From contig OZ038435.1 of assembly GCA_964036275.1 (NCBI GenBank), positions 15,353,634 to 15,417,633 on the forward strand: a stretch of 64,000 nucleotides of DNA, written 5' to 3'. The translations under genes and the position numbers were made by a program. This stretch comes from Litoditis marina. Taxonomy: Eukaryota > Nematoda > Chromadorea > Rhabditida > Rhabditidae. Below, in pieces: positions 32,201-43,632 of the stretch (positions are counted from its first letter, which is position 1; each line of letters opens with the position of its first letter). The notes beneath the pieces are model-generated. The model did not search any database and was not told where the DNA came from. It saw nothing but the letters and a program-made list of their open reading frames with translations.

Positions 32201-35160
32201 CCAGTAGGTAACACTCAAAAACGATTGTTGAGCACCTAACATGAACTATCTTCATTATGAAACGACATACTCCGAAAAGTACGGAGGCTTTGTGCACAGC
32301 AATTGAGAAATAGCGTTTGTTTGAGGAGACGCAGGCTGGGATCTGACATACAGGATGTTCCCAGACTACTCTCAAAAAGGTCTGCGTAGCAGTCCGCTCT
32401 TGACCCACACACTCTACACGCAAAGCAAAGAGATCAAACTACAAACACATCAAGATAGGGCAACATACTTTGGGTCTGGAAACTGTGAACATTACATTGT
32501 ATTCGACTAACTCTAAAGATTGCGACCGTACTCCGTACCTTATCTCGTCTTCCCTCGTATTCGTACATGTGCACTCCATCTGAGAAGTAGTGGATGATCG
32601 GGAATGCATTTATCTAAAAAAAAACACATTTGAAAAATAGAAGATCTTTCACGCGTTTCGCGAGAAATTTATCGATATAAAAGAATCCCATGACGACTGT
32701 CTATGATAATTTCGTGTGCCCTTAGAAATAGGTCAATTTTTTGTAGTTCTATATAAATATGAGTTGAACTACATGCACGTTTGTCGTTTAGTGAATCAGA
32801 TTGTTTAAAAATTGAATTGAGAAAGGATCAATTTCATTTTGTAACAAAAAAACCGACCTTATATACTTTAGCCATCGGTTCGTTCTCTTTCATTGACAAG
32901 TCTACGGCGGCTATTATCACATTTTTGTCCGCTTCTTGGGAAAATTCTCTGAAAATGAATTTTTTTTTCAGACGTCACATAAAGTTTCTGCTGTCGAAAT
33001 GACTTATGATCTAAGCTGATTCTTCTGTGAGCGAAAGAAAATCGAATAATACGAACTAATCTTTTAGTCAGTGAGTAGGTCTTTCTTCCAGTTCTAACAA
33101 GTACTTATTGGCCAAAACACGCAACAAAGATCTATACAAAAATGACAAACACGTGATGATCTTTCTTAAGTTGCATTCTTGTGAAACAAAAGCGTCTCTT
33201 CAATCATATGATCTCTACACGTTTTCTAACCATTGTTAAGTGTTTAATGAGAGTGAATGGGGATGAGATTAGTATAAATTTGGATAGATCGTACTTACAT
33301 AGTATCAAAATTGATTATAGTTCATTGATCAGACTCGTTAGTTAAACTCACTGCCAAATTGGTTTGAACTGAATCGAGTTCCGATCGTCCGGCTTGTAAA
33401 ACAAGACAAACGTCGGTTTTCGTTCGGCCAAACACTGGAAAGCACATTTTCGTTCGAAGTGGGAACAATTTCAATGAAAAAATGAGAAAAAATGAACGTG
33501 TAAGGTTGTACTACAAAGTAAATCATGATCATACACTACTACACTTACACTCCTAAACTTTGCAAACGTGAAACGAATAATTGAAATCCTACTTTCAGGT
33601 TGTAAGTTGTTTAATACTGTTCCGCTTTAATGTTTTAGGGTTGTCACCTCAATGAACTCCTTCTCGTTGTTGATGTGCAGCATTTGCTGCGAGTGAGCAT
33701 CGTCTACCCAGGGTTCAGCCCCCGGGTTCTCCATGTATCTGTAGAAAAACAGTACGTTTTCAGTATTTCAGAAAAAAAAACGACAATTCTCATCATTCTT
33801 ACGTCGAATTAACGTGTCTGCGGCTGTACTTTTGACTTGTTTTGACTTATTTCGAGGTATAAAAAGTTTACCTCGTGATAGCTTGGACAGAAATCTTTCC
33901 ATCATAGTCCTTGTAGAAGTCGCCGGCGCTGAAATTTGACTAAGTTTTTTTATTAATAATAATTATAATGTTTACTATTATTAACTGCTCAGTTCATTCG
34001 CAGTTCACTGAATCAAAAACAAAACAGCCTAGCACACTATTACATTTTTCCCAGACACTTTTTTGGGTACGTAGAATGGTGAATCGATAAATGATGAATA
34101 TTGAATTATAGTTTCATCTTCTATATCAATCTTGTATGATGAATCTGTAGATAAAGACAGCAACTTACAAGTAGTGTTTCAGTTGAAACGGATCAGGCTC
34201 CGCCCCCATGACGTTACAGGCTGTTTTTTCGTTGTCGCCGCCGTCGCAATATACGAAGGCTGAAACATTGACACGCAGTTTGGAATACGGTCTGTATAGT
34301 TCTCGTAATTGCAACCTGTACTTATACAGTGTTAAACTAGAGTTCTTAGGTTGGAATATTACGTTTAAGGTTCTGTATTATCATCGCAACTTGTTATCAG
34401 AAGTGTACGAATTTTGAAACATACAAACGCGATTGAAACTATTAATTTCACTGAAAGCCATGCAAGTTTAACTCCACCCCTTTGTACAGCGTATTTACTA
34501 CACAAGTTCGCTAATTTAGTTTCGGCGGGCATTTTTTCTCAGTCGGAACTACATCGGGAGTTTTAGTGATCTAAATTCTGGAAAATGTTTCAAGAAACAC
34601 GTACCAATATACCCGGTTCCATCTATATTATTAGCCACTTCTTTCAAGTAGTCTCCGATGACTGCACCTTTTATATGGTAATAGACAAGAACGTTGTCCT
34701 TTGCTTTTATAAGGTTCTGGAAACATTCAACTCATTTTGTCTTCAGAGCTTAGTTGAAGTTCATGTGTTGTCCATGTCCCGTTAAAATAGATCAAAAGTT
34801 GTCATGATTCAGTCATTCGTCAGGACATGTAACCGAGTGAGAGCTGCACTTGAAAACCTCTCTTGTATATGAAGAGGTCGACTACAGGTGGAAAATTTAA
34901 CTTATCGTAGAAGTCTACGAGCCAGCCGCTCAGAATGTATTACCAAAATCAAGACACTTTAGATAAAACACAACGATACTACGAAAAATTATCCCTAATT
35001 GTAGCTGTTTTCGAGTTCTAACGCTCGCGGTAGTTCAAACATTTCGCTCGAAAATAAATCCGAAACCCACCTTTAACTGGTTCACATCAGTAATTCGCGC
35101 CACTCTTACAATGGAATCACAAAAACATAATATGGGCAGCAAAAGAAGTGCTGACAACAT
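29284..35160 (-). CDS. PDIA5-like ER thioredoxin-domain protein (complete, 13 exons)
   Basis: Exons: 35160-35071, 34716-34605, 34259-34169, 33928-33872, 33738-33648, 33434-33352, 32948-32858, 32613-32539, 31436-31371, 30736-30604, 30320-30217, 29902-29778, 29410-29284. All phases match; 414 residues, TGA at 29286. Residues 1-16 look like a signal peptide (MLSALLLLPILCFC). Residues ~25-125 resemble the non-catalytic first domain of PDIA5 (YCDGGDNEKTACNVM). The second thioredoxin fold (~135-250) has FVLFYKPDDRNSIQFKP at 156-172, so its CxxC is lost, but the cis-Pro (P210) remains. The third (~268-372) has WCGYC at 297-301 and cis-Pro at 345. The C-terminus is an acidic/basic helix ending KDEF, a KDEL-like tail. 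Likely an ER oxidoreductase with one active site; human PDIA5 has three, plus a domain absent here. The exon 30320 acceptor (TTGAAG) is unusual but required. Confidence 0.9.
31134..31369. mobile_element. 236-bp Tc1/mariner-type MITE, copy 2, abutting a splice donor
   Basis: Starts TATAGTCTGTTTCACG, ends GGTGGAACGAACTATA. It lies in an intron of the PDIA5-like gene. Its right terminus supplies the donor sequence after the first G: exon end GTGGAG, then GTATAG, where TATAG is the MITE end. Confidence 0.85.
31613..32078. mobile_element. TTAA-flanked MITE (AGGGACCGT ends)
   Basis: 466 bp between two TTAA sites (31609-31612 and 32079-32082), with inverted ends AGGGACCGTTCCTCT / AGAGGTACGGTCCCT. 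TTAA target sites are typical of piggyBac-type elements. It lies in an intron of the PDIA5-like gene. No transposase ORF. Confidence 0.75.
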
Positions 35161-35954
35161 TGATCTTGATGAATCTGAATCAGAGTTTCAAAAAAAAATT
35201 GATAGTATTTTCAATTTTTCCAGTTATCGTAACGTAATAACATGCACGGTTTTCATGTTGACAATGTGATTATAGAATGGCAGTTTCAGAATTACATCTT
35301 CAGTACACACGTTACATCTTGTGGTCAACGATTCAATTGCGGTTGATCAAACTACGATCGCAGCAAAAATACTAACATTTAAAGTACGAACAGTCCCAAA
35401 AAAGTAACGATAGACACTGGCATTGTCTAATAACAGTTGAAATGTGTTAATTTTCACACCATTCCAAAGCGAATTCAACGAAAACAATGAAGAGTTTGCG
35501 TGGCACGACGTCGCGGAAAGCTGACCAAACAAAGATTCGACAGACATTAGTTTCAAAGATATAGTCTTTGAAGGAATCAACCCCAAATCAGGCTGTAATG
35601 ACCAAAATCATCCTAGTTCCACTACGATCCAGTATTTTCCCATTTCTTCAGATTCGTAACGCAAATTCCAAATTGTAGAAAACTAATTGTATCCGAATAC
35701 TTTTCATGTCAAGCACATCCACGGTCGTTTACGATAGCAATAAAATTGATAACATAACAAAACAAGTGAAAATTCTTCGTTGATCCACTTTAAACATGCT
35801 GGTAAAATCAATAAATCGAATAGAAAATATCATCTTTGTGAAAGGCAAAACAAAAAAGAGCCACCTATGCTATGTGAACAGTTTGATGAGTTCTTCCCCA
35901 ACTGTCAAAATGAAAATACCCAAATCAGTGAACAGCAGGTTGATGTACTGGAAC

Positions 35955-36079
35955 TTAAAGAAGGACGATTATGTGGTCCAATCTCAACATTCCAGTCCTT
36001 TAGAACTGCAATACATTTTTCAATTGCAGTTTAAAGGACCGTTCACACGGGACTGGTCCACATAATAGTCCAACTTTAA
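35955..36079. mobile_element. Hairpin MITE (copy of 38268-38391)
   Basis: Same sequence as the copy at 38268-38391 with a few changes: TTAAAGAAGGACGATTATGT, then GTCCTTTAGAACTGCAATAC, a loop ACATTTTTC, and the complementary arm. Folds into a long hairpin. Confidence 0.75.
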
Positions 36080-36301
36080 ACAAAAACGACTTGAAGAAAA
36101 ATTTGAATCTTCACTTGAATCCTAGTCGAAATTTTGAAAAAAGTCCACATCATTCTTAGTGAGACTCGAATAACAAACTTGTTAGCTTTTCTTCTTATTT
36201 GTCAAAGTTGGTTATTCACATAATTTATATAATTGTAAGGGTTCAATAGAGAAGGAAGTTCACCCGGGTGGGTGGCCTCACAGGTGATTCTCATTTAAAC
36301 G

Positions 36302-36525
36302 GCTATAGTTCCAATCATTCCCACTGAGACCTCGGCAACGTGCCAACGAAATTTCCAGGCGGCGTTTCACCATGTAAATGTTTTCCAAAACACTGAAAGT
36401 TTTACTACGCGATAGTATAACCTTTGTACGCGGATGCAAACTAGTTTCCATAAATCTAACATTTCTATGATATACATTCATTCGAAATGTTATTAGCACG
36501 CTGCCAAGAGCTCAGTGGAAAAAGC
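36302..36525. mobile_element. MITE of the CAGTGGGAATG family
   Basis: Left CTATAGTTCCAATCATTCCC with CACTGAGACC and right CTGCCAAGAGCTCAGTGG are inverted matches to the copy at 5762-5999. The right end is degraded. Confidence 0.55.
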
Positions 36526-36750
36526 GAAACTAATATCAATTGAACGAATTTTTCTTCCTTTCAGTGCGTTTTCTAAAATTTCTCACCCTTTCCATGGAGG
36601 ATTCCACAGCGTGCTAATGAATTCAAAAGTTATTCATCACAATGTCAGAGTATTCGAAATAATTTTCAAAGTTCTTTTACGTAGTTCGTGTGCTCATTGC
36701 GAAACAATAACACTTTTCACAGTACATTACTGTTTAAAGCATTACGTTAA

Positions 36751-36924
36751 AGGAGACCGGAACAGAACTTGAGATTTTGTTTTGTTTTGGGCTGTTTTCA
36801 ACTGTATTGCGATCAGAGAGCACAAATAACTCGTATTCATTCACATGCCAATGCCGCGCAACGCGTCTGATTAGAAGTAGGATCGAACAGCTTTCTGACA
36901 TTAAGGGTTGTGTTTCGGTCTCCT
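36751..36924. mobile_element. TTAA-flanked MITE (AGGAGACCGG ends), short copy
   Basis: 174 bp, TTAA on both sides (36747-36750 and 36925-36928), inverted ends AGGAGACCGGAAC / TTTCGGTCTCCT. Confidence 0.75.
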
Positions 36925-37045
36925 TTAAACTATGTCTTGCCGATGTCAGCTGAATCTTTTCTTCCTCGCGTGTTGATTGATATGCTATTTTCCCTTCTTG
37001 GAGAACGTTCGTGAAGTAATAAAACTAGGGAAAAGTTGCCCCCCT

Positions 37046-37375
37046 TTTTAGTTGAGTCCCCCCCCCGTAGTTCTTCAAGCTAAAAACTAAAAATCCAAGA
37101 GAGGGGGGGGGGTCAAAAATCAACTTCTACATTTACTATCCCCCCCCCCCCCTGGGTCGGCGGGGGGTAGAACTTCAATGGTGGGGGGTCAAACTTCAAC
37201 GAGTGGGGGGGGCTGAACTTCAATACCGGAAATGTTTAATTTTTACCCCCCCCCCCACCCACAAACATTTGTATTGCAGGTGATAATATGAATTATAACC
37301 CCCCCCCCCACCGAGGGGTCAAACTACAATTCCCCGAACGCAATACAATTTCAAAAAGGGGGGGGGGGGGTAAAA
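37046..37375. repeat. Alternating poly-C and poly-G tracts
   Basis: At least eight runs of seven or more C or G on the plus strand, interleaved with TCAAACTTCAA-like spacers. Runs switch strand from C to G repeatedly. Likely to form G-quadruplex or i-motif structures; the run lengths could also contain sequencing errors. Confidence 0.9.
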
Positions 37376-38096
37376 AGTCAATGTTCCCCAAAATACGAAA
37401 GCTCATGGTGAAATTAGTTAATTCTATCTCACCTTCGCCGTTTTCTCTGGAAATGCTCTCTACTCCAGTACCTGTTTACCTGTTTACTGCATACGATGAT
37501 ACGCGTCGCGTGGGAAGGAAGTGACGTGCGCCGTATTTTTGGCGAATGGTAGTATTCTTCCATCGGTTCGTCAGGTAAGCGGTCTATCTTGTGTAATAGT
37601 CTTCTGACACTGCTTGCCTCCTTTTTGGTACTTATCAACTAGTTCAGTCTGGGTTCAGACAGGATTCAGAATTTTTGCGCCATTCACGATACATGCGCGC
37701 TCTAATCATGGGTTTCGATTGCGTTTTTGCAACTGAGACAGATACAATTTGAGCTCAAAATGCATTATTTGTGTTTGTACCTTTCTACAGTATTTCGGCG
37801 ACATATACACCATTTCCAATCCACGATACAATATATTTGAATATTGCAGTTGGCGATCTAAACTACTCATATGGACATGAAGGTTTCCGGGTTGTAGCTG
37901 TCAACAATAAGATTTTTGTAGAAACTTCTTAATTTATAGAATGACACCCCACCCACAAGACAAAGATAGAGATTCACGATTGCTTCAAGGTTTCTGCACG
38001 TGACAATATTCACAAATATAAATATATAAATAAAATTTGGAGACCAGGGTATCGACCATCCACTATCTTCAATTTTTAGACAGTGGATGATCAAAA

Positions 38097-38452
38097 TAGT
38101 TCGTTTCATTCCCGCTGAGACCCATTGGCATCGTTCCAAGATTTTCGGATGACTATTTTTCAGAGAAAACATAATTTTTCTAGTAACTTTTTCATTTTCG
38201 TGTTCTTCTGGAATTGGACAACCGTTAGCGAAAATCTGAGTTTTTGTTTGAAAAACTTTAATATAGCTTAAAGAAGGACAATTATGTGCTCCAATCTCAA
38301 CGTTTCAGTCCTTTAAACTGCAATACATTTTTCAATTGCAGTTTAAAGGACTGACGCGCCGAGATTGGAGCACGTAATCGTGCTTCTTTAAAATAGCTTG
38401 GAATATTGATTGACGCGCTGCCAAGTCTCAGTGGGAATGACCGGAACTATAC
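38097..38452. mobile_element. CAGTGGGAATG-family MITE with a hairpin MITE nested inside
   Basis: Left ATAGTTCGTTTCATTCCC and right CAGTGGGAATGACCGGAACTATA are inverted. The interior contains the complete hairpin MITE 38268-38391. Confidence 0.7.
38268..38391. mobile_element. Hairpin MITE, near-perfect 124-bp foldback
   Basis: TTAAAGAAGGACAATTATGT pairs with the end ACGTAATCGTGCTTCTTTAA. TGCTCCAATCTC pairs with GAGATTGGAGCA, and AGTCCTTTAAACTGCAAT pairs with ATTGCAGTTTAAAGGACT, around a loop of about 7 nt. Confidence 0.85.
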
Positions 38453-39325
38453 CCCGATCTTCAAGTTATTTCTCACTTTAGATAGGAGTACCGGGGAAAT
38501 TGGGAAAATGTAGTTTTCCCTGAGATTAACGTGACATCTCTTGCCGGAAATTTCCATCTCTTGCCGTAATAAAACCTTGTAAACAGACTTGAGAGAGAAT
38601 TGCTGTTATATTTCGATTGTTGTTCAAATGGAAAGGATAGATCGTCTTTATTGTTAATGAGAAATCTCGCGTCCAATGTTAAAGGGGGGCTGCATTGAAT
38701 GGGCGATTTGTCTAACGTGCTCCAATCGGAAAGACCAAAAGGCACTAGACGCAGAGCGGCAGGCGAGCGGCGCGGTCAATAATATTGGCAGTCGATCCAA
38801 TTCGAAAATTTCTCTCAAATGATTTGTCTCCTTTTTATATTTCGCTGTTGTTTACTGTTTTGTTCATCCTTCATGTATTTTTAGTCGGGATATCTTGAAA
38901 AGAACTGAGTAACTTTACTTGTTTCGCACATTGAAAAACCGTGCATAAAGAATATTGGTCGACTTCTCGATTTTCCACTTTTCAAAGGAATTTTACTTAC
39001 CCAGTTCCTCTTGATTTTACACGATGGTTATCATATTGGTATACGTGGTTGAACAAAATGTAGGTTTATAGTCAATATGTTTTGTGATGACTCATGACTG
39101 ACTCCGATCTGGTCTCGTAGTGGATTTCATATTCATTCAGCTTTTCATCTCCTCATATTTGGTGATTTGTCTTCTGTAGGTCTATTCATTCACTGCGTTC
39201 TATTTTTTTCAGAAGTGTCTTTGGAAATACTAATTCTAGCTCTGTTTTTAGGTCTCAGCTCATGGATGCAATTTGCTATTCATTGGAGTGGCTCGCTAAT
39301 TCGTGTACGAAGTGCCTCCGCTTTA

Positions 39326-40136
39326 GGCAGGGTTCATACTTCCTGTCGCTGAATTAGGCGACAGCAGCGGTCGCCGCGTAGCATTTTCAAAATGCTGCTG
39401 TCGCTCATATTGGCAGCAGCAATGTCGCTTGATCTAGCTACCAAAAAGTATGAACGATTTTTCTTCAATTTGTACTAAATGTCAAATTTTGGTCAAAAAC
39501 CATGATCTTTTTCAAAAATGGTAGTTTTACTTGATAAGTTTGGTCTAGATTGTTCGAAAAACCTTATTGCATGGTTATTTGGTGGAAATTTCTATCATGA
39601 TACAATGAGTGATTTTTTTTCATAAGATCCAATGTTTTACTCTCGATTAATGATTCATTTTGTTTTAAAACCCACTCCTAGTTCGAAAGTGTGATTTTCG
39701 AAGTTTCGATAAACTTACATAAGAATAATTTGTTTTGACAGCTTTAGAAAGTCAAAAATCAGATTATTGCCCACCCCAATTACCGGTGAAAAATATTGAT
39801 ATAAGTGATATATATTTTAACTGAGTTAGTAAATACCATAATAATCATTCGAATTTGAGAAATTGGAGGAATGAAGAAAAAGTTAAGCAAAAACCAATGA
39901 GCGACGCGTCATGTATTTTACTAGCTAGTAAACTACACTTGTCGCTGAATTCGGCAGCAATTGTCGCCGAATTAAGCGACAGCGACGTGATTTGGCAACA
40001 AAAAAGTATGAACACCCAGTTGGCGACGCGACGTCGCTGTAGCGCAATTTGGCAACAGGCGACGCGATTGATAATCATGATTTGTGTATTGTCGCGCGTG
40101 CTGCCGAATTCAGCAACAAGAAGTATGAACCCTGCC
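39326..40136. mobile_element. PIF/Harbinger-like non-autonomous element
   Basis: 811 bp with inverted ends GGCAGGGTTCATACTTCCTG / CAAGAAGTATGAACCCTGCC, flanked by a direct TTA duplication (39323-39325 and 40137-40139). The 3-bp TTA/TWA duplication is typical of PIF/Harbinger elements. The interior repeats GCGACGTCGC-like words and has no transposase. Confidence 0.8.
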
Positions 40137-40370
40137 TTACTTGCACTATCTCATTCAGGTTAGTTTTGAATTCATATGTGACTTTGTCATAACTCCTCCT
40201 TTGTGAATAGTGACAGTTGTGTATGGATCGATGCTAAATAAGTAAGTAGAATTCCTTTTCTTATTTTCTTCTAGAGAGAAACTCAATAGCCTCCACGTAT
40301 TCTCTAACTTTCTTGATAAGAACCCTGTTTTCTGGCGAGAGGTTCCTTGTGGAGAATGGTCGAACCGCAT

Positions 40371-40502
40371 TCAAACACCAGTAAGGTCCGAATAAGCGAC
40401 AAAAAGGAGTCCGTTCTCAGATGTAAACACGTGAAACTTTATGATTTTTCGTCAAAAGTAGACCGATTTTTCTGACTATTCGGACAACTTTACTGGTGTA
40501 TG
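40371..40502. mobile_element. MITE with ACACCAGTAA ends
   Basis: Left TCAAACACCAGTAAGGTCCG and right CGGACAACTTTACTGGTGTA are inverted. Diverged relatives lie in the DAZ-gene introns (834-1005, 2120-2290) and in an intron of the zinc-finger gene (51480-51600). Confidence 0.65.
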
Positions 40503-43027
40503 ACCGCATTTTACCTTTGATGGAACTCCGTTTTGTTGTTCAGTAGGGAACTGTCATTAGTCAGTCATGTAATTGTATTTGTCAGTTTCGAATGTCAAAT
40601 GATAATGATATATTTTAGATTTTAGTAAGGTCACGAATCTTATTGCTTAGCAAGCACATACTGCTGACTGAGCATACATGTTGATTACTTGTTTTTACTT
40701 GTAGTTTATTATTATGATAAGAAACTTCTTTCAGGTCGTGTATTCTCTCACTACCTTAGTTTTTGTGCTTGAACTTGCTACTGGACAAATCGAGGCAAAG
40801 GAAATGGCTATTGTGTAAAGTGTAAGTCAATTTACAACAGTCCTTTCTACCGAACTTGATACTTTATAATGGTTATGTATAATTCGACAAATAATTTTCC
40901 ACAAGTTTTGCTGTTTGGCGGAAAGGAGCACGTTTTTCAATTATTTCTTCTTATGCTAGAAGCGTCAGCTCTGAGAGTGAGAACTCGTCACTCTACGTTT
41001 TACAGTGGCATTTGCATCATTGGGAATTGTTCAAGGCATGGAAAAGCCTGTCCTCTCTTTTGTCATTTACAAGTGATTGTTTTTAATAATTATATGAGGG
41101 TTGAGGGGATATCGACCTGTCTAGAATGCTGTCAACATGGGATTGTCATGGCTGGAATCATTGTCTTGATCTTGATCTAATACCCGGGTGATGTAGACAA
41201 TTATGCGTGTGTAATCATCACTCTTACAGTGTACGAATAATCGATTTTGCTCGGAAGATCATATCACTGTAAACACAGCTGTAAAAATGATCAATTAGCC
41301 ATAACAATTTGCGTTATTTTTTCGTGAACACGATTCGAATTGAAGAAAAACAACCTATTTTTCGATGCAAAATCATGAATTTTGACGTGTTTCCGGCGGA
41401 AAACGGGTTACTTTTTGCTGAATAGTCACATCTTACTCATGTGTGTACTGTGTATGCAGTATGCATAGTTCAGTGAGGTCTGACTAATTTCCGAAAATGA
41501 TAAACGATTCCAGTTAGTTCATATTTTACAATTCAAAAAGTAAATTTCAGGTCCTATATTCCTCCACTAATCTTCAATATGTTCTGTTTGACGGTTCGAA
41601 GGATCGTCTCTCTATAGCTATACTCGACAACTGGCTGGGAATCAATGACAATACCATGTGAATATGAAACGTGAGCGAATGTTATCTTTCGAAGAAGTAA
41701 ATTTCTATATTAGAAATAGTGTAACCCTTTACCCTGCTATTCTCTATAACTATATCTAACTATGTATGTAAACCTCAGGTTTTCTTACTATCGTGAAATA
41801 TAAAAGCCATACTTCTTGTTCTGAGACAATGGTCTTCGATCTGTGTAGATAAAAATACATATTCCCACTTAGATTCTGCCTTTCGCAATTTGGACCCAAT
41901 TTTTGAGATCATAACCCGGAAATCAGAAGGCTGTTGTATTCAGGCTTATTTCCCACCAAACAAGCAATTACAACTTGTCTTTTTTCTTTATCATGTCTCT
42001 CAGTGCAACTTATAGCATAGTCTTGCCTTATCGCGTCATTTGGTACTGTTATGCGTCGTGTCAAATAATAATAATGATAAATGAGCAATAATAGAATCTA
42101 ACAAACTTATGTATACGTATTCCAGGTTCCAGGGTTATGTAATCTGATTCACCATGAATCAAAAAGTTCATTCCATTTGGAGCAGTCGTCCAATATTGTG
42201 CTGTGTTCTCTGGCGACAATCGCCCGTTCTTTTTCCCAAATCTGACAACTATTTTTCTCTTGGTTGTAACATATTTTTATATATTTGTACATATAGTTCA
42301 GATTTGTCTGACTATATGTGTACTTTGTCCCAAAATTTACAGAAAAATAATATACATATTTTCTGTGCTCCTCTGTAGAGGTTTCTGTAGATTGTCTATA
42401 TCTGTGATCTCATTTGCACAATTTTCATTCTCACTGTTTATACTTATTCATCTAGAGTAGTACTCACCCGCATACCTACATCCATAAATTGTGATTTGCG
42501 TGGCTGTTGTAATCATTAGTTTTACATGCTTTTATGAAATGATCTCTATTTGGTTCATTTTAGACAATGAACAGTTCAAACATTATGCTGAGCGAAATGT
42601 ATTTTCTCACGTTGTTACATCTACCAGGCTGGTGTAAATTATTGATTTGAACCATTTGTATCTATGATATGGCTCCAAGCTACGACTGTCACGTAATTTG
42701 GCGCCACTCCAACCCTCCTCTGCGTGTCTGACCTAAGTGAAAATTGAATGAAACTATAAAAATAGAGCCTTCATAGTTATTATTTTACAAAGAGATACGT
42801 ATATAACAAATCGTACTAGTTTTGGCTATTATTTGAACATTCGATTCTGCCCCCCCTTTAAGAAAATTCCTGCACTCGATGTTGAGAAAAACTAACGCGT
42901 CTAAGTTGCGGAGTTGAGGAGAGTTCATATTTTCACTTTTGCATAAGGATACAGAATGCAGATAGAAAAATACAGATACGCGAACCGAATCGTATATCTG
43001 CATCTTATATCGCGCATAACGTGTGAA

Positions 43028-43632
43028 CTAGGGTTGTTAATCGAGTTTGAAATTTCGAGTTTTCGAGTTTCGAGTTTTTCGAGTTTTGGGAAAAAACGAG
43101 TTTTTCGAGTTTCGAGTTATTCGAGTTTTGGGAATTTCGAGTTTTTCGAGTTCGAGTTTTCAAAGTTTCAAAAAAAACCGAGTTTTCGAGTTTCGAGTTG
43201 AACTCGAAAAACTCGATTTTCGAGTTTCGAGTTTGGTCGTTAAGTTTTAGGATTTTATCGAGCTGAACAAATAATAATTTTTCGAGAAACTCGATTTTTT
43301 TCTCGTGATTATGCGAGAATCGTGAAAAAAAGAAGCATTTTATGTTTGAAATAGCCAAAAAAGTGCTGTGAAACGCTCATTCGTCCCATTTTTCTGACTT
43401 GGGACGAGGCCAAACTCGAAACTCGAAAACTCGAACTTTTCGAGTTTCAAAAATTTCGAGTTTTTCGAGTTTCGAGTTTTTCGAGTTCGGAGAAAAACCG
43501 AGTTTTTCGAGTTTCGAGTTACTCGAGTTTTGGAGATTTCGAGTTTTTCGAGTTTCGAGTCGAACTCGAAACTCGAAATTTCGAGTTATTTCGAGTTTTT
43601 TCGAAATTCGAGTTTGGCTTTAACAACCCTAG
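43028..43632. mobile_element. DNA element filled with TTCGAG repeats
   Basis: 605 bp with inverted ends CTAGGGTTGTTAA / TTAACAACCCTAG and a 6-bp direct duplication TGTGAA on each side (43022-43027, 43633-43638). The interior is mostly TCGAGTTT/AACTCGAA words in both orientations, so it can fold on itself in many ways. Open frames inside (Phe/Ser/Glu-rich) are composition artefacts. Confidence 0.85.

Noticed and set aside
37440..37638. Minus-strand exon candidate with KIDRLPDEPMEEYYHSPKIR
   Set aside because: It reads like coding sequence and ends near a CAG|GTAAAC site, but no partner exon, start or family could be found; too weak to annotate as a gene.
40735..41656. Two exon-like readings after TTTCAG (VVYSLTTLVF and VLYSSTNLQYVLF)
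   Set aside because: They look alike in their first residues but end in stops after 27-36 codons and join to no other exon; possibly remnants.
42956..43623. Phe/Ser/Glu-rich open frames
   Set aside because: They are read from the TTCGAG repeats inside a DNA element with clear inverted ends and target duplication.
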